Below, piece after piece: positions 43,596 to 52,347 of a stretch of DNA of 64,000 nt. The stretch lies in the NCBI GenBank assembly GCA_910580225.1, contig CAJTXE010000001.1:1-64000 (forward strand), read 5' to 3'. Each line of letters opens with the position of its first letter. The first letter of the stretch is position 1. The notes beneath the pieces were generated by a model. The model saw only the letters and a list, made by a program, of their open reading frames with translations, was not told the origin of the DNA and did not search any database. Origin of the DNA: an uncultured Acetatifactor sp. (GTDB taxonomy: Bacteria > Bacillota > Clostridia > Lachnospirales > Lachnospiraceae). The position numbers were made by a program, and so were the translations under genes.

Positions 43596-44420
43596 ATGGG
43601 AAGTGATGTGATAACGCTTTTCCGGGAATATATGGGGACGGGAATGCTGGTGATCTGGTTTCTTGTCGCCGTGATCTATCTGTGGATGAAGGAAGAAAAG
43701 AGGTATCTGCGGATCAGTTTTCTCTATATGCCGCTGTGTTTCCTGTTTCTGTATTTCAATCCCCTGTTTGCGCGGCTGGTTTACGAAAAAGCAGGGGATG
43801 AGATTTATTACCGCATTCTGTGGCTTCTTCCCGTTTCGGTGGTGATCGCTTATGCCTGTGTGTGCATTTACGGCAGGCTAGTCCACGCAAAGCCTGTTCA
43901 GGGAAGCTTTTTTCATGGAAAAAACCAGCTTCTGGGGGAGCTGTTTGCCCTGTGCGCGGCAGGGATACTGGCAGTATCCGGCAGTCTGATCTACAGCAGT
44001 CCCCTTTTCTCAGAAGCGGAGAACCTGTATCATGTGCCGGACAGTGTGGTTCATATCTGTGACAGGATCAATGTGCCGGGGCGGGAGGTTATGGCTGTAT
44101 TTCCCCTGGAACTGGTACCTTATGTGCGTCAGTATTCTCCTGTTACCTGCATGCCCTACGGGAGAGAGATGACCGTAGAACGCTGGAATTACCAGGATCC
44201 GCTCTGCGATGCCATGGAACAGGAGGTCATAGACCTGGAAGTGCTGGTTCCGCTGGCCAGAGAAGCGGGCTGTCATTATTGTATTCTGCCGGCAGAGCGC
44301 AGGATACAGGGGGATCCCGCATCATACGGCTGGATCCGGCTGGCAGAAACTGACGGTTATGTCATATATAGAGATCCGGCTCAGGAGCTTTGGAATCCAG
44401 AGACAGAGTCATTCCAATAG
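43596..44420 (+). CDS. Membrane protein, possible C-terminal half of the DUF6077-like protein
   Basis: 274 residues: five membrane helices (FLYFNPLFARLVYEKAG, then YYRILWLLPVSVVIAYA) and a soluble outer domain of about 120 residues. It begins 11 bases after the preceding stop with an AGGAGG site four bases before the ATG, so it may be translated as a separate subunit. GTG 43581 is an in-frame alternative. Its stop region overlaps the convergent SGNH-like gene by 12 bases. Confidence 0.65.
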   Translation: MGSDVITLFREYMGTGMLVIWFLVAVIYLWMKEEKRYLRISFLYMPLCFLFLYFNPLFARLVYEKAGDEIYYRILWLLPVSVVIAYACVCIYGRLVHAKPVQGSFFHGKNQLLGELFALCAAGILAVSGSLIYSSPLFSEAENLYHVPDSVVHICDRINVPGREVMAVFPLELVPYVRQYSPVTCMPYGREMTVERWNYQDPLCDAMEQEVIDLEVLVPLAREAGCHYCILPAERRIQGDPASYGWIRLAETDGYVIYRDPAQELWNPETESFQ

Positions 44421-45533
44421 GTGGCTGTAGTAGTTGAGCGCATAAACAAAGCGTTCAGCTACTTTTTTTCTCCCGTCCACATTCAAATGCAGATGGTCGG
44501 TAAGGTATTTGGAGGCATGATCTTCGTTGATGGTTCCGTACAGGTTGTCCACGAAAGTTACGGATCTGTCACAGCAGGAACCATATTGTTTGATTACGTA
44601 TGTGCTCAGGACATCCAGTTTCGGACCATATCGCTTCATGTCGCTGCTGACATAGTTTCCGTTTTCATCCAGAGCATAAGCGTAAGCCGGCGACAAGATG
44701 ATGATACGGATGTTCGGGTAGCAGACATTCAGCAGCTCGATTCCGGCTTCCATATTCCCCGTAAACTGAGTCAGATCAGTGGCGTTTGCATCATTGTACA
44801 TCTCGTGGGCAGCCAGATAGTCACTGCCGTCGTACATGGCCACAATCACGTCAATGGTGTTCAGGTCAAGAGATGTCAGGGTATTGTACACTTCTTCTGC
44901 CTCCGGAGGAGCAGTGTCCCCCAGGATTTCCAACCCTTTCCGGTATTCTCTGTCCGTGGAAGCATGGTAGCCGGTAGCCAGGGAGCAGAGCCAGTAGAAA
45001 TTGAAGATATCTGTGGGATGTTCCGAAGCATTCAGTTCTGCGGCTTCTGCGGCCAGGTAGCTTCCGCTGACAGAGCAGTTGTAGACAGTGGCGCCGGTCA
45101 TCTGCTGTATCATATTGGCCAGATTGTCTTCCGAATCTCTGTCGTCCGCAAAGGGGGCATTGCCGAAGACCAGTATATTGGAGCCTTCTCCGTAGTTTTT
45201 GTACAGAGCATTCCCTTCAGAGTCGAACAGGGGAAGGATGGTATCATAGTTGTCCTCATAGGTACCGGGACCATCCTTGAAAATCTCATCCAGGTCCACA
45301 TGTACGCCGAAAGTCAGAATCTTATAGATGATACCGGATACAAAAAGGACTGTTACCACCAGAAGGAGCATATGAATATTGAACCGGAACTTCCGCTTTG
45401 CTCCCTGGTCCCGGGAAGACGGGTCGGCGGCCGGGGATTCCACGGAACCGCTGTCCAGGTCTATGATATCGATTTCGGGTATGGAAGAGGTGCTCATTTG
45501 GGAAGGATCGGGATTAGCTTTTTTATTTTTCAT
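44409..45533 (-). CDS. SGNH-fold membrane protein lacking the catalytic serine
   Basis: 374 residues on the minus strand. A 50-residue acidic cytoplasmic start, one membrane helix at about 54-72, then an outer SGNH-like domain. Block I reads VFGNAPF, with Asn125-Ala126 where Asp-Ser is expected; block II SVSG is kept; block III reads YDGSDY with Ser237 in place of Asn; block V DHLHLN keeps Asp346 and His349. This suggests a binding or scaffold role instead of hydrolysis. GGAG precedes the start. The plus-strand open frame across the same bases is antisense and not a gene. Confidence 0.78.
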   Translation of the reverse strand: MKNKKANPDPSQMSTSSIPEIDIIDLDSGSVESPAADPSSRDQGAKRKFRFNIHMLLLVVTVLFVSGIIYKILTFGVHVDLDEIFKDGPGTYEDNYDTILPLFDSEGNALYKNYGEGSNILVFGNAPFADDRDSEDNLANMIQQMTGATVYNCSVSGSYLAAEAAELNASEHPTDIFNFYWLCSLATGYHASTDREYRKGLEILGDTAPPEAEEVYNTLTSLDLNTIDVIVAMYDGSDYLAAHEMYNDANATDLTQFTGNMEAGIELLNVCYPNIRIIILSPAYAYALDENGNYVSSDMKRYGPKLDVLSTYVIKQYGSCCDRSVTFVDNLYGTINEDHASKYLTDHLHLNVDGRKKVAERFVYALNYYSHLLE

Positions 45534-45647
45534 ACGGAACTCCGTTTCTTCTTTTTTCTACCATTTTACTATTATGAGGCAGGAAAGTCCACATTATTAT
45601 TCCGAATTAAAACATTTTAAGAAATTATGAAGAAATGGGGTTCTGAC

Positions 45648-45676
45648 TTGAAGAAACAGTGCCGAAATGTTATAAT
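45648..45676 (+). promoter_or_regulatory. Promoter for the large GH25 gene (extended -10)
   Basis: TTGAAG (45648-45653), 17-base spacer, TATAAT (45671-45676) preceded by TGT. Transcription would leave a leader of about 100 bases with two short stems: AAGTTT/AAACTT (45716-45733) and TGCGC/GCGCA (about 45750-45767), the second close to the ribosome site GAGAGG. Confidence 0.72.
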
Positions 45677-45781
45677 ATTACAGCTTTATTACAAATAGAG
45701 CGTTGGGTAAGGATAAAGTTTGAAAGTAAACTTCCAAATATTGATTTGTATGCGCGCCCAAGAGCGCAGAGAGGTATAAAT

Positions 45782-48700
45782 ATGAAAAATTTATTTCGGC
45801 GCGGCAGCAGAGCAGGCGCTCCCAGGAAAACAGATGCCTTCATGGAGAGAGAGACTTATTGGGACGAGGAGGATCAGGCGTACGATTGGGACAGTGCGGA
45901 AGCGGAAGAATACGAGGCTGCCGGGATGACGGCGGACTCCCGTGAATTCAGGGAGGACGGGACCGATACCGGTTATGAGCCTGTCGAAACGGATTTCAGC
46001 GAGGATTTTCAGGAAGATATGGCTGAGGACTTTGCTTTTGGAGACGCGGCTGAGGAGATGGACATAGATCTGGATTCCTATGAATTAGAAGAGCCGGAGG
46101 AGCAGAATGCGGATACATTTTCCCGTGAGTTTGGGGAAGATGTGGATGCAGATATGCCCCGGAATTCCAGAGCGGAGAGGAGAACGGATGATTATGACTT
46201 TGTGGGATATGAGAGGGAGAATTCCGGCATAGCGCCGGGGTATCAGGAGGAAGCGGCGTTTTACGGCGACGCAGGTGAAGAGGAGGAATATCCGGAAGCG
46301 GCTGCCGGGGAGGGAGATTACTGGGAAGAGGGATACGAGGAAGAGGTATCGTCTGTAACAACCGGCAGGAATACCTGCTATGAGAGCGATGCGGAAGCCG
46401 ATTTCGGATATGAAGAGCAGGAAGACTCGTATTATGAGGCGGAAGAAGAGTCTGATTCCTTCTGTCAAGACCAGCCGGTGCAGGATTTCCGTGAGAGACA
46501 CAGACCTGAGAGAGAGATGTGGGACCGCAGGACTCGCCCGGAGACGGGAGGGCCGAACCGGAAAACGGCAGAGGGTCAGAAGAAAGGATTTTTTGCCCGT
46601 ATGGGAAGTGCAGTCCGCAGTATGGACGTTATGGACCGGGTGATGATCATCGCCGGCGTGGCTGTGCTGGTGATGGCGATTGTGACAGGGGCCGTCTTTG
46701 TCAATATGAATATTTCCAAAAAGCAGATAGACAGTTTTGCCGATGTGGGCAGGCAGCTGGAAGGCATCACCATGATCGGAGGAAACGGTCTGATGGCAGT
46801 GGCCGGCGCTCAGCTTGCAAGGCTCGACACGGCTACGCCGGAGCCTGAAGAACCGAAGACAGGCTACGACGAGACCGGTTATGCCAGGGATGTGTCTGTA
46901 AAACCCGATTTCACGTCTATTCAGAAAGATCTGAAGATTAAATTTATCAATCAGAAATCGGATAAACTGGTGGCAAACGTGCCTTTTGCCGTCACGGTTA
47001 CGGACCCGGATGGAAAGTCGCAGATCTGGTCCGACGACGATATGGATGGTATCATTCATAAGAAAGACATTGCGCCCGGTACCTGGCAGGTGGCGATGGA
47101 ACCTTTGACGGACGGAAAGTATGCAGGGTATACGATTTTTACAGATGCACAGTCCGTCGAGGTGAAAAAAGAAATCGTCTATGAAAAAGTTAATGTAAAA
47201 AATGAAGTAAAGACGGAAAGTGAGGTCAATGCCGCCCAAGAGGACACCAGAAAGAATGAGACGGTGGTGGAATCTACCCTGAAGGATACGGTGCAGTGGG
47301 TTGAGAGTAAAGTGCTTTCCGCTACTTACAGTGAAGTGTCAAAGAATACCATACCGGATCCCATTACATTGGCCATGGGGCGGCGGAACCTGTTTTTGAG
47401 TTCAGAGGAAAACGGAAGCATGCCGGCGACGGAGGGAGATGCCGAGACCGAAACTTCGGAGGAACCGCCGTCAGAGACATCGGAAGAATCCTCGGAGCCT
47501 ACGGCAACACCGGAACCTGCCGAGACGCCTACACCGGAACCTACGGCAACACCGGAGCCCACTGCGACGCCTACACCGGAGCCTACGGCAACACCCACCG
47601 CAACGCCCACACCCACACCGGGAGTGACGCCCACACCTACGCCGGGAGCAACGGCAACACCCACACCCACGCCTGTCCCTACAGTGACTCCGTCTCCGGG
47701 ACCGGTACTGACAAAGGGGACGGTGACAGTTGCGCCGACGGAATTAAATGCGGTGCCGGGAACCACATTGGCGGCACAGGCAGTGTCAGCAGGTTTTACT
47801 GCCGGTCAGAAGATTGTGTACGCCATTGTCTCCAGCAATACGGCTGTGGCGACAGCAACGGTGGATGCAGTCGGTAATATCAATGTCAATGCCGTGGCGG
47901 ACGGAACGGCGGTTCTTACCGTTGCCGCCAACTATGAGAACGGCGGTGCAGCAACCCAGGCTACAGCATCTATCCGCATAACGGTTCAGAGCAATAACAC
48001 CATGACTCTGGACAAAACGGCATTGACTACATATGCGGAGGTGCCGGCAGTTATCCAGGCAACGTTTTCCAATACGGCAGTACCGGCACCTGTGCTGACA
48101 GCGGAATCGTCGGATCCGGGTATTGCCGCGGTGAGTGTGGATACGACTACCATAACCGTTACCGGTATGGCAGAAGGAAATGCAGTTATCACCGTAAAGG
48201 GCAGACAGGGGAATCTGGAATTGACGGCAACCTGTACGGTTACTGTGCGGAAGCATCCCAGAGAGGACAATGTAACACTGCTGAAAAATGCAGACGGGCA
48301 GCAGCTGTATGTGCTGGTTGAGAACAACGGCAATAATTACAGGGAAGCAACCCGGGCTGATTACTACACGGCCAGCAAGTTTTTTATAAAGGGAGAGGCC
48401 AAGTATACCGGCTGGCAGACGCTGGAAGGTAAGGTGTATTATTTCAAGGCGGATGGCAGCAAGGTGACCGGCGAACAGGTTATTCAGGGGGCTAAGTACA
48501 ATTTTGCCAGTGACGGTTCCCTGGTGACCGGAGGCAACGGTTCCGTGGGAATCGACGTGTCCAAGTGGAACGGCAAGATTGACTGGAATGCAGTGAAGAA
48601 TTCGGGAATCTCGTATGTGATTATCCGCTGCGGATACAGAGGGTCCGCGCAGGGAAGCCTGATTGAGGATCCAAGGTTCGAGGCCAATATCCAGGGGGCT

Positions 48701-49132
48701 ACGGCCGCGGGACTGAAGGTGGGAGTTTATTTCTTCTCCCAGGCGGTTGACGAGATGGAAGCGGTGGAAGAAGCTTCCATGGTACTGGAACAGATTAAAA
48801 ATTATAAGATTTCCTATCCTGTCTTCCTGGATGTGGAAGCCAGCGGCGGACGTGCCGACAAGATTGATAAGACGACCAGAACGGCAGTGTGCAGGGCCTT
48901 CTGCCAGACGATTCAGAATGGGGGATATACGGCAGGAATCTATGCGAATAAGACGTGGTTGGAGTCAAAAATTGATACCGGCAGCCTGAGCGCCTATAAG
49001 ATCTGGCTGGCACAGTATGCGGCGAAACCGACCTACAAAGGCAGATATGATCTGTGGCAGTATCGGTCTACAGGCAGCGTCAGCGGAATCAGCGGGAATG
49101 TGGATTTCAATATCAGTTACCTGGGATATTAA
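45782..49132 (+). CDS. Membrane-anchored GH25 lysozyme with BIG2 and cell-wall-binding repeats
   Basis: 1116 residues from ATG 45782 (after GAGAGG). Order: very acidic cytoplasmic tail of about 285 residues rich in Glu, Asp and Tyr; membrane helix at about 287-309; an external region; a Thr/Pro repeat tract (TPEPTATPTP, bases about 47500-47690); two BIG2-like domains (bases about 47710-48250); one choline-binding-type repeat pair (TGWQTLEGKVYYFKADGSKV); and GH25 at the end (GIDVSKWNGKIDW, GVYFFSQAV, PVFLDVEAS with catalytic Asp/Glu, LWQYRSTGSV). It hydrolyses peptidoglycan outside while anchored in the membrane. Such a long acidic inner tail is unusual. A terminator follows. Confidence 0.9.
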   Translation: MKNLFRRGSRAGAPRKTDAFMERETYWDEEDQAYDWDSAEAEEYEAAGMTADSREFREDGTDTGYEPVETDFSEDFQEDMAEDFAFGDAAEEMDIDLDSYELEEPEEQNADTFSREFGEDVDADMPRNSRAERRTDDYDFVGYERENSGIAPGYQEEAAFYGDAGEEEEYPEAAAGEGDYWEEGYEEEVSSVTTGRNTCYESDAEADFGYEEQEDSYYEAEEESDSFCQDQPVQDFRERHRPEREMWDRRTRPETGGPNRKTAEGQKKGFFARMGSAVRSMDVMDRVMIIAGVAVLVMAIVTGAVFVNMNISKKQIDSFADVGRQLEGITMIGGNGLMAVAGAQLARLDTATPEPEEPKTGYDETGYARDVSVKPDFTSIQKDLKIKFINQKSDKLVANVPFAVTVTDPDGKSQIWSDDDMDGIIHKKDIAPGTWQVAMEPLTDGKYAGYTIFTDAQSVEVKKEIVYEKVNVKNEVKTESEVNAAQEDTRKNETVVESTLKDTVQWVESKVLSATYSEVSKNTIPDPITLAMGRRNLFLSSEENGSMPATEGDAETETSEEPPSETSEESSEPTATPEPAETPTPEPTATPEPTATPTPEPTATPTATPTPTPGVTPTPTPGATATPTPTPVPTVTPSPGPVLTKGTVTVAPTELNAVPGTTLAAQAVSAGFTAGQKIVYAIVSSNTAVATATVDAVGNINVNAVADGTAVLTVAANYENGGAATQATASIRITVQSNNTMTLDKTALTTYAEVPAVIQATFSNTAVPAPVLTAESSDPGIAAVSVDTTTITVTGMAEGNAVITVKGRQGNLELTATCTVTVRKHPREDNVTLLKNADGQQLYVLVENNGNNYREATRADYYTASKFFIKGEAKYTGWQTLEGKVYYFKADGSKVTGEQVIQGAKYNFASDGSLVTGGNGSVGIDVSKWNGKIDWNAVKNSGISYVIIRCGYRGSAQGSLIEDPRFEANIQGATAAGLKVGVYFFSQAVDEMEAVEEASMVLEQIKNYKISYPVFLDVEASGGRADKIDKTTRTAVCRAFCQTIQNGGYTAGIYANKTWLESKIDTGSLSAYKIWLAQYAAKPTYKGRYDLWQYRSTGSVSGISGNVDFNISYLGY

Positions 49133-49185
49133 GGCAGAGACAGGTGAAAGGCACTTCCCGGGGTAAAGCTTTCCGGATGTTAAGA

Positions 49186-49243
49186 CAGACAGGGCGGAGT
49201 CGATGCAGAGTCTCTTCCTGTCTGCCGGCAGTAGGATTGCCGG
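49186..49243 (+). ncRNA. Two adjacent hairpins in the 3' region of the GH25 gene
   Basis: Within the 377-base gap 49133-49509: CAGACAGG (49186-49193) pairs with CCTGTCTG (49217-49224), and CCGGCA (49225-49230) pairs with TGCCGG (49238-49243) with a 7-base loop. The stems abut. They are followed by a terminator at 49281. This could be a structured 3' end or a small RNA; no known family is recognised. Confidence 0.35.
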
Positions 49244-49280
49244 AAAGGCGGCATTCGGAGAGAAAGGAAGATAATACAAT

Positions 49281-49329
49281 AAAAGGACAGCCTTGCGGGG
49301 AGTGATTTTCCGGAAATGGCTGTTCTTTT
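49281..49329 (+). terminator. Rho-independent terminator after the GH25 gene
   Basis: AAAAGGACAGCC (49281-49292) pairs with GGCTGTTCTTTT (49318-49329) with one G-T wobble, ending in a T-rich arm. The 25-base loop holds a smaller ATTTTCCGGAAAT fold. The A/T ends make it work in the plus direction and possibly the minus. Confidence 0.72.
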
Positions 49330-49352
49330 GCTTTGCTGACTGTTACGGAAAA

Positions 49353-49381
49353 TTGACATTTCTGCCAGCCTATATTATGAT
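49353..49381 (+). promoter_or_regulatory. Promoter for the zinc-ribbon/TPM gene pair
   Basis: TTGACA (49353-49358), 17-base spacer, TATGAT (49376-49381). It lies just after the terminator, about 130 bases before the start at 49510. The leader between is A-rich with no structure I can name. Confidence 0.78.
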
Positions 49382-49509
49382 GAAAATGCAGCAGAAACAG
49401 GTATCGGCTGCAGAAAAAAAGCAAAATCAAGTCGGAGAGCGGAAAAGATAAAGTTAAGTGACCAAGAAAAAGAAGCAGTAAAAAAGGGAACATAAGGAGA
49501 GGAAACGAT

Positions 49510-51192
49510 ATGTATGAATGCCCAAACTGCGCCGGAAATCTGAAGTTTGACATTGCCAGGCAGCAGATGTATTGTGAATATTGCGGTACCCAGGCGGACC
49601 CCTACAGTTTATGTAAGGAAAAAGATGCAGAGGAGACCAGGGCTCCGGGAGAGACAGGGGAATATGAGGTGACGATATTTACCTGCCCTCAGTGCGGAGG
49701 AGAACTTATGAGCGAAGACAATACAGCAGCTACTTTTTGCAGTTTCTGCGGTTCCTCCGCGATTTTGGACAGCCGGATCAGCAAAAAGCGCAGACCGGCA
49801 TATCTGATTCCTTTTACCAAAACCAGAGAGGAGTGCCAGGCGGCATGGAGGAAAATGCTGCGCAGGGCTGTTTTTGCACCAAAAGAGCTGAAGGAGGAAG
49901 CGCTGACTGAGAAGTTCCGCGGGATTTATATGCCCTATTGGGTGTATTCTTTCGAAAAAAAGGGAAATATTTCGCTTCCGGGAAAGAAAAGCCGCAGAAG
50001 GGGTGACTATCTGATCACAGATCATTATCGGATCAACTGCCGAGTGGAAGAAGAATACAGGGGACTGGCCTATGACGCTTCCGCTGCTTTTGCAGACAGC
50101 CTCAGCGAAGCCATAGCGCCTTTTGATTTGAGACAGGGCAAGGCCTTTTCGCCGGCCTTTTTGAGCGGTTTTTATGCAGATACCAGCGATGTGGACAGAT
50201 ATGTCTATCTGTCCGATGCGGAGGAGGTAGTGGTGGAGGATGCCAGCCGCCGTCTGGCACAGGACGCGGTGTGCAGAAAATATCATGTGGGGCAGGAGGG
50301 AGAGCGCCAGGTGCTTCGAAATGCGGTTCGCCCGTCTGACAGGACAGTGGAACCGGCCATGCTGCCTGTGTGGTTTGTGGCCTGCCGCAGTGGGGACAGG
50401 GTATGCTATGGGGTAGTAAACGGACAGACCGGAAGGGCAGCGGCCGACCTTCCGGTAGACAGAAAGCGGTATGTGGCAGGTTCCTTGCTGCTGGCAGTTC
50501 CGCTGTTTTTCCTGCTGAATCTGTTTCTGACCATCACCCCGGGGAAGATTTTGCTGATTGCGGCACTCCTGGCCTTTTTGTGCATGGTAATTTCCAATAG
50601 CCAGATTTCTCGCATTCTGGCGCGGGAATCCGGAGAAGAAGACAGGGGACTGGCATCGGTGAGGCCGCCGGCCCGAGAGCGGAAAAGCCCGGCGGCAAAC
50701 AGGGGGTGGGTCAGAAGAATATGGAGCAGTCCGATGGGAAAGGTGCTGTTGATTATGATACTGTTTTATGCGACGGCGTTGCTGCCTTCTTTTCTGATAA
50801 GGGGTATGCTGAGAATGACCGGAACAGGTATGGGCAGTAATATCTGGATATTTCTGCCTTTGGGGGTTATGGGGGTATTTTTCTGGGGAATCGGCCGCTG
50901 CTTTACCGCTTTGAGCGGAGGAAGCAGGAAGAGACGAAGCAAGGAGAGACCTTTTGGCGGCGGGCATTGGAAAGAGAAATGGCCCGTGTTGAGGAAACCT
51001 GCAGGAGGGATACTTCTGGCTGTGGTTATCCTGGTGTTGAATCCGGTTTCCGACTGGTTTTACTACATAGGAGCCTTTGCCTGTATGGGCATGGTGCTTT
51101 GGGCGATTCTGGATATTATAAAGCAGCATAATATGCTGACGACACGAAAGCTGCCTCAGCTGAACCGGCGGGGAGGTGACGAGATTGAATAG
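49510..51192 (+). CDS. Zinc-ribbon membrane protein
   Basis: 560 residues. Two N-terminal zinc ribbons: CPNC...CEYCG (4-25) and CPQCGGEL...CSFCG (about 59-80). A middle soluble domain follows (KFRGIYMPYWVYSFEKKG), then membrane helices at about 320-360, 415-435, 445-465 and 498-530. This architecture is common in Firmicutes next to TPM-domain genes; precise function is not established. AGGAGAGGAAACGAT precedes the ATG. It overlaps the next gene. Confidence 0.82.
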   Translation: MYECPNCAGNLKFDIARQQMYCEYCGTQADPYSLCKEKDAEETRAPGETGEYEVTIFTCPQCGGELMSEDNTAATFCSFCGSSAILDSRISKKRRPAYLIPFTKTREECQAAWRKMLRRAVFAPKELKEEALTEKFRGIYMPYWVYSFEKKGNISLPGKKSRRRGDYLITDHYRINCRVEEEYRGLAYDASAAFADSLSEAIAPFDLRQGKAFSPAFLSGFYADTSDVDRYVYLSDAEEVVVEDASRRLAQDAVCRKYHVGQEGERQVLRNAVRPSDRTVEPAMLPVWFVACRSGDRVCYGVVNGQTGRAAADLPVDRKRYVAGSLLLAVPLFFLLNLFLTITPGKILLIAALLAFLCMVISNSQISRILARESGEEDRGLASVRPPARERKSPAANRGWVRRIWSSPMGKVLLIMILFYATALLPSFLIRGMLRMTGTGMGSNIWIFLPLGVMGVFFWGIGRCFTALSGGSRKRRSKERPFGGGHWKEKWPVLRKPAGGILLAVVILVLNPVSDWFYYIGAFACMGMVLWAILDIIKQHNMLTTRKLPQLNRRGGDEIE

Positions 51193-52057
51193 AGGGATTG
51201 GGGAGAAAGCAGTTTACGGCATACGGATAGAGTTTTTGGTCAGGCTGGTAGTCCTGCTGCTCCTGGGAGGGCTTCTGCTGCCGGGTCCGGTGTCGCGGGC
51301 AGGCAGCGTGGCAGAAGGCGGAGAAATGATTTCCTTAGAAAGCAGATCCGAATCCCTGAAATACGAAAATCCAGATACATATTATTGTATTTTTGTAGAT
51401 GACTGCGCCGGACTGTTAACGGAGATACAGATTCGGGATCTGGTTTTGGAGATGCAGAAGATTACTCCATATGGGAATGCGGCATTTCTGACGGTGGACA
51501 CAAATGATCTCTCCACCGAAAACCTGGCAAGGGACTATTACAGCCGACTATTTGGTACGGACAGCGGCACCGTGTTCGTCATCGATATGGATAACCGAAA
51601 TATCTGGATTCACAGTGACGGGGATATTTATGGTGTGGTTACCGCGTCCTATGCCGATACAGTGACGGATAATGTGTATCGCTATGCGTCCGGCGGTGCA
51701 TATTACGATTGTGCGAAGGAGGCGTTTCGGCAGATTCAGGCATTGCTGGAGGGGCAGAGAATTGCTCAGCCTATGAAATACATCAGCAATGCCCTGTTGG
51801 CAATGATTCTGGCCCTGCTGATTCATTTCGGGCTGGTGATCTGCTTTACCCGATTAGGGAAGCCTGGGCGAAGCCATATCCTGGCAAATGTTCACAGGAA
51901 ATTTGTTTATACAAAGCCGGAGGCGGTTTACACCCATCAGACAAAGCTTTATGACCCTGTTTCCAGCGAGAGCGGAGGCGGCGGGGGAAGCAGCGGCGGT
52001 GGGGGAGGCAGCGGAGGTGGGGGAAGCAGCGGCGGTGGCGGTGGACACAGTTTTTAA
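51185..52057 (+). CDS. TPM-domain membrane protein with Gly/Ser-rich tail
   Basis: About 290 residues. Signal-like helix near residues 15-38, an external TPM domain (PF04536 type) with YYCIFVDDCAGLLTEIQIRDLV and NAAFLTVDTND, a membrane helix at about 205-225, and a tail ending in repeated GGGGSSGGGG units and HSF. The TTG at 51185 is preferred because GGGAGG sits eight bases upstream; GTG 51176 in the same frame is too close to that site. It overlaps the end of the zinc-ribbon gene, so the two probably form a complex. Confidence 0.8.
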   Translation: MNRGIGEKAVYGIRIEFLVRLVVLLLLGGLLLPGPVSRAGSVAEGGEMISLESRSESLKYENPDTYYCIFVDDCAGLLTEIQIRDLVLEMQKITPYGNAAFLTVDTNDLSTENLARDYYSRLFGTDSGTVFVIDMDNRNIWIHSDGDIYGVVTASYADTVTDNVYRYASGGAYYDCAKEAFRQIQALLEGQRIAQPMKYISNALLAMILALLIHFGLVICFTRLGKPGRSHILANVHRKFVYTKPEAVYTHQTKLYDPVSSESGGGGGSSGGGGGSGGGGSSGGGGGHSF

Positions 52058-52092
52058 CAGACAAACTTGGAGATAGAGGAATGCCTGCTGAA

Positions 52093-52115
52093 AAAGCTTC
52101 AGATAGGATAGCTTT
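52093..52115 (+). terminator. Weak terminator after the TPM gene
   Basis: AAAGCT (52093-52098) pairs with AGCTTT (52110-52115) over an 11-base loop, followed by ATTATATAT. The stem is short and the T run poor. Confidence 0.3.
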
Positions 52116-52203
52116 ATTATATATGAGAACATACGAAGATAAAAAATAAACCATCTTCCAGTATGTCCACAATCTCGTTTGACCGTGTGCCCTCACTTTG
52201 CAA

Positions 52204-52232
52204 TTGACATAATATGGAAGAGTCCGTATAAT
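52204..52232 (+). promoter_or_regulatory. Consensus promoter for rmlB
   Basis: TTGACA (52204-52209), exactly 17 bases, TATAAT (52227-52232): perfect consensus on both hexamers. The rmlB start is about 115 bases on, after AAAAGGAGTGG. It is the strongest-looking promoter in the window. Confidence 0.87.
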
Positions 52233-52347
52233 GAATTTAGAATAATTATTTCTTTTGCTGTCTTTTGGGAAAGCGCAGAAGGACAGAATGGAACTTCACT
52301 TTTCAGAAATACTAGTATGGAATACATTTTAGAAAAGGAGTGGAAAA

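Noticed and set aside
44421..45620. 399-residue plus-strand open frame
   Set aside because: It is antisense to the SGNH-like gene, lacks a ribosome site, has an unnatural composition (rich in Val, Ser, His) and no recognisable motif.
45683..45781. Possible riboswitch in the leader of the large GH25 gene
   Set aside because: Only two short stems are visible; the leader is too short and lacks conserved cores of cyclic-di-GMP or other known classes.
47500..47690. Short tandem repeat that could be read as a CRISPR-like array
   Set aside because: It encodes the Thr/Pro tract of the lysozyme in frame; there are no unique spacers of fixed length.
49609..51129. 506-residue minus-strand open frame
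   Set aside because: It runs antisense through the zinc-ribbon gene; the composition (Pro, His, Gln, Arg rich) is typical of a shadow frame.
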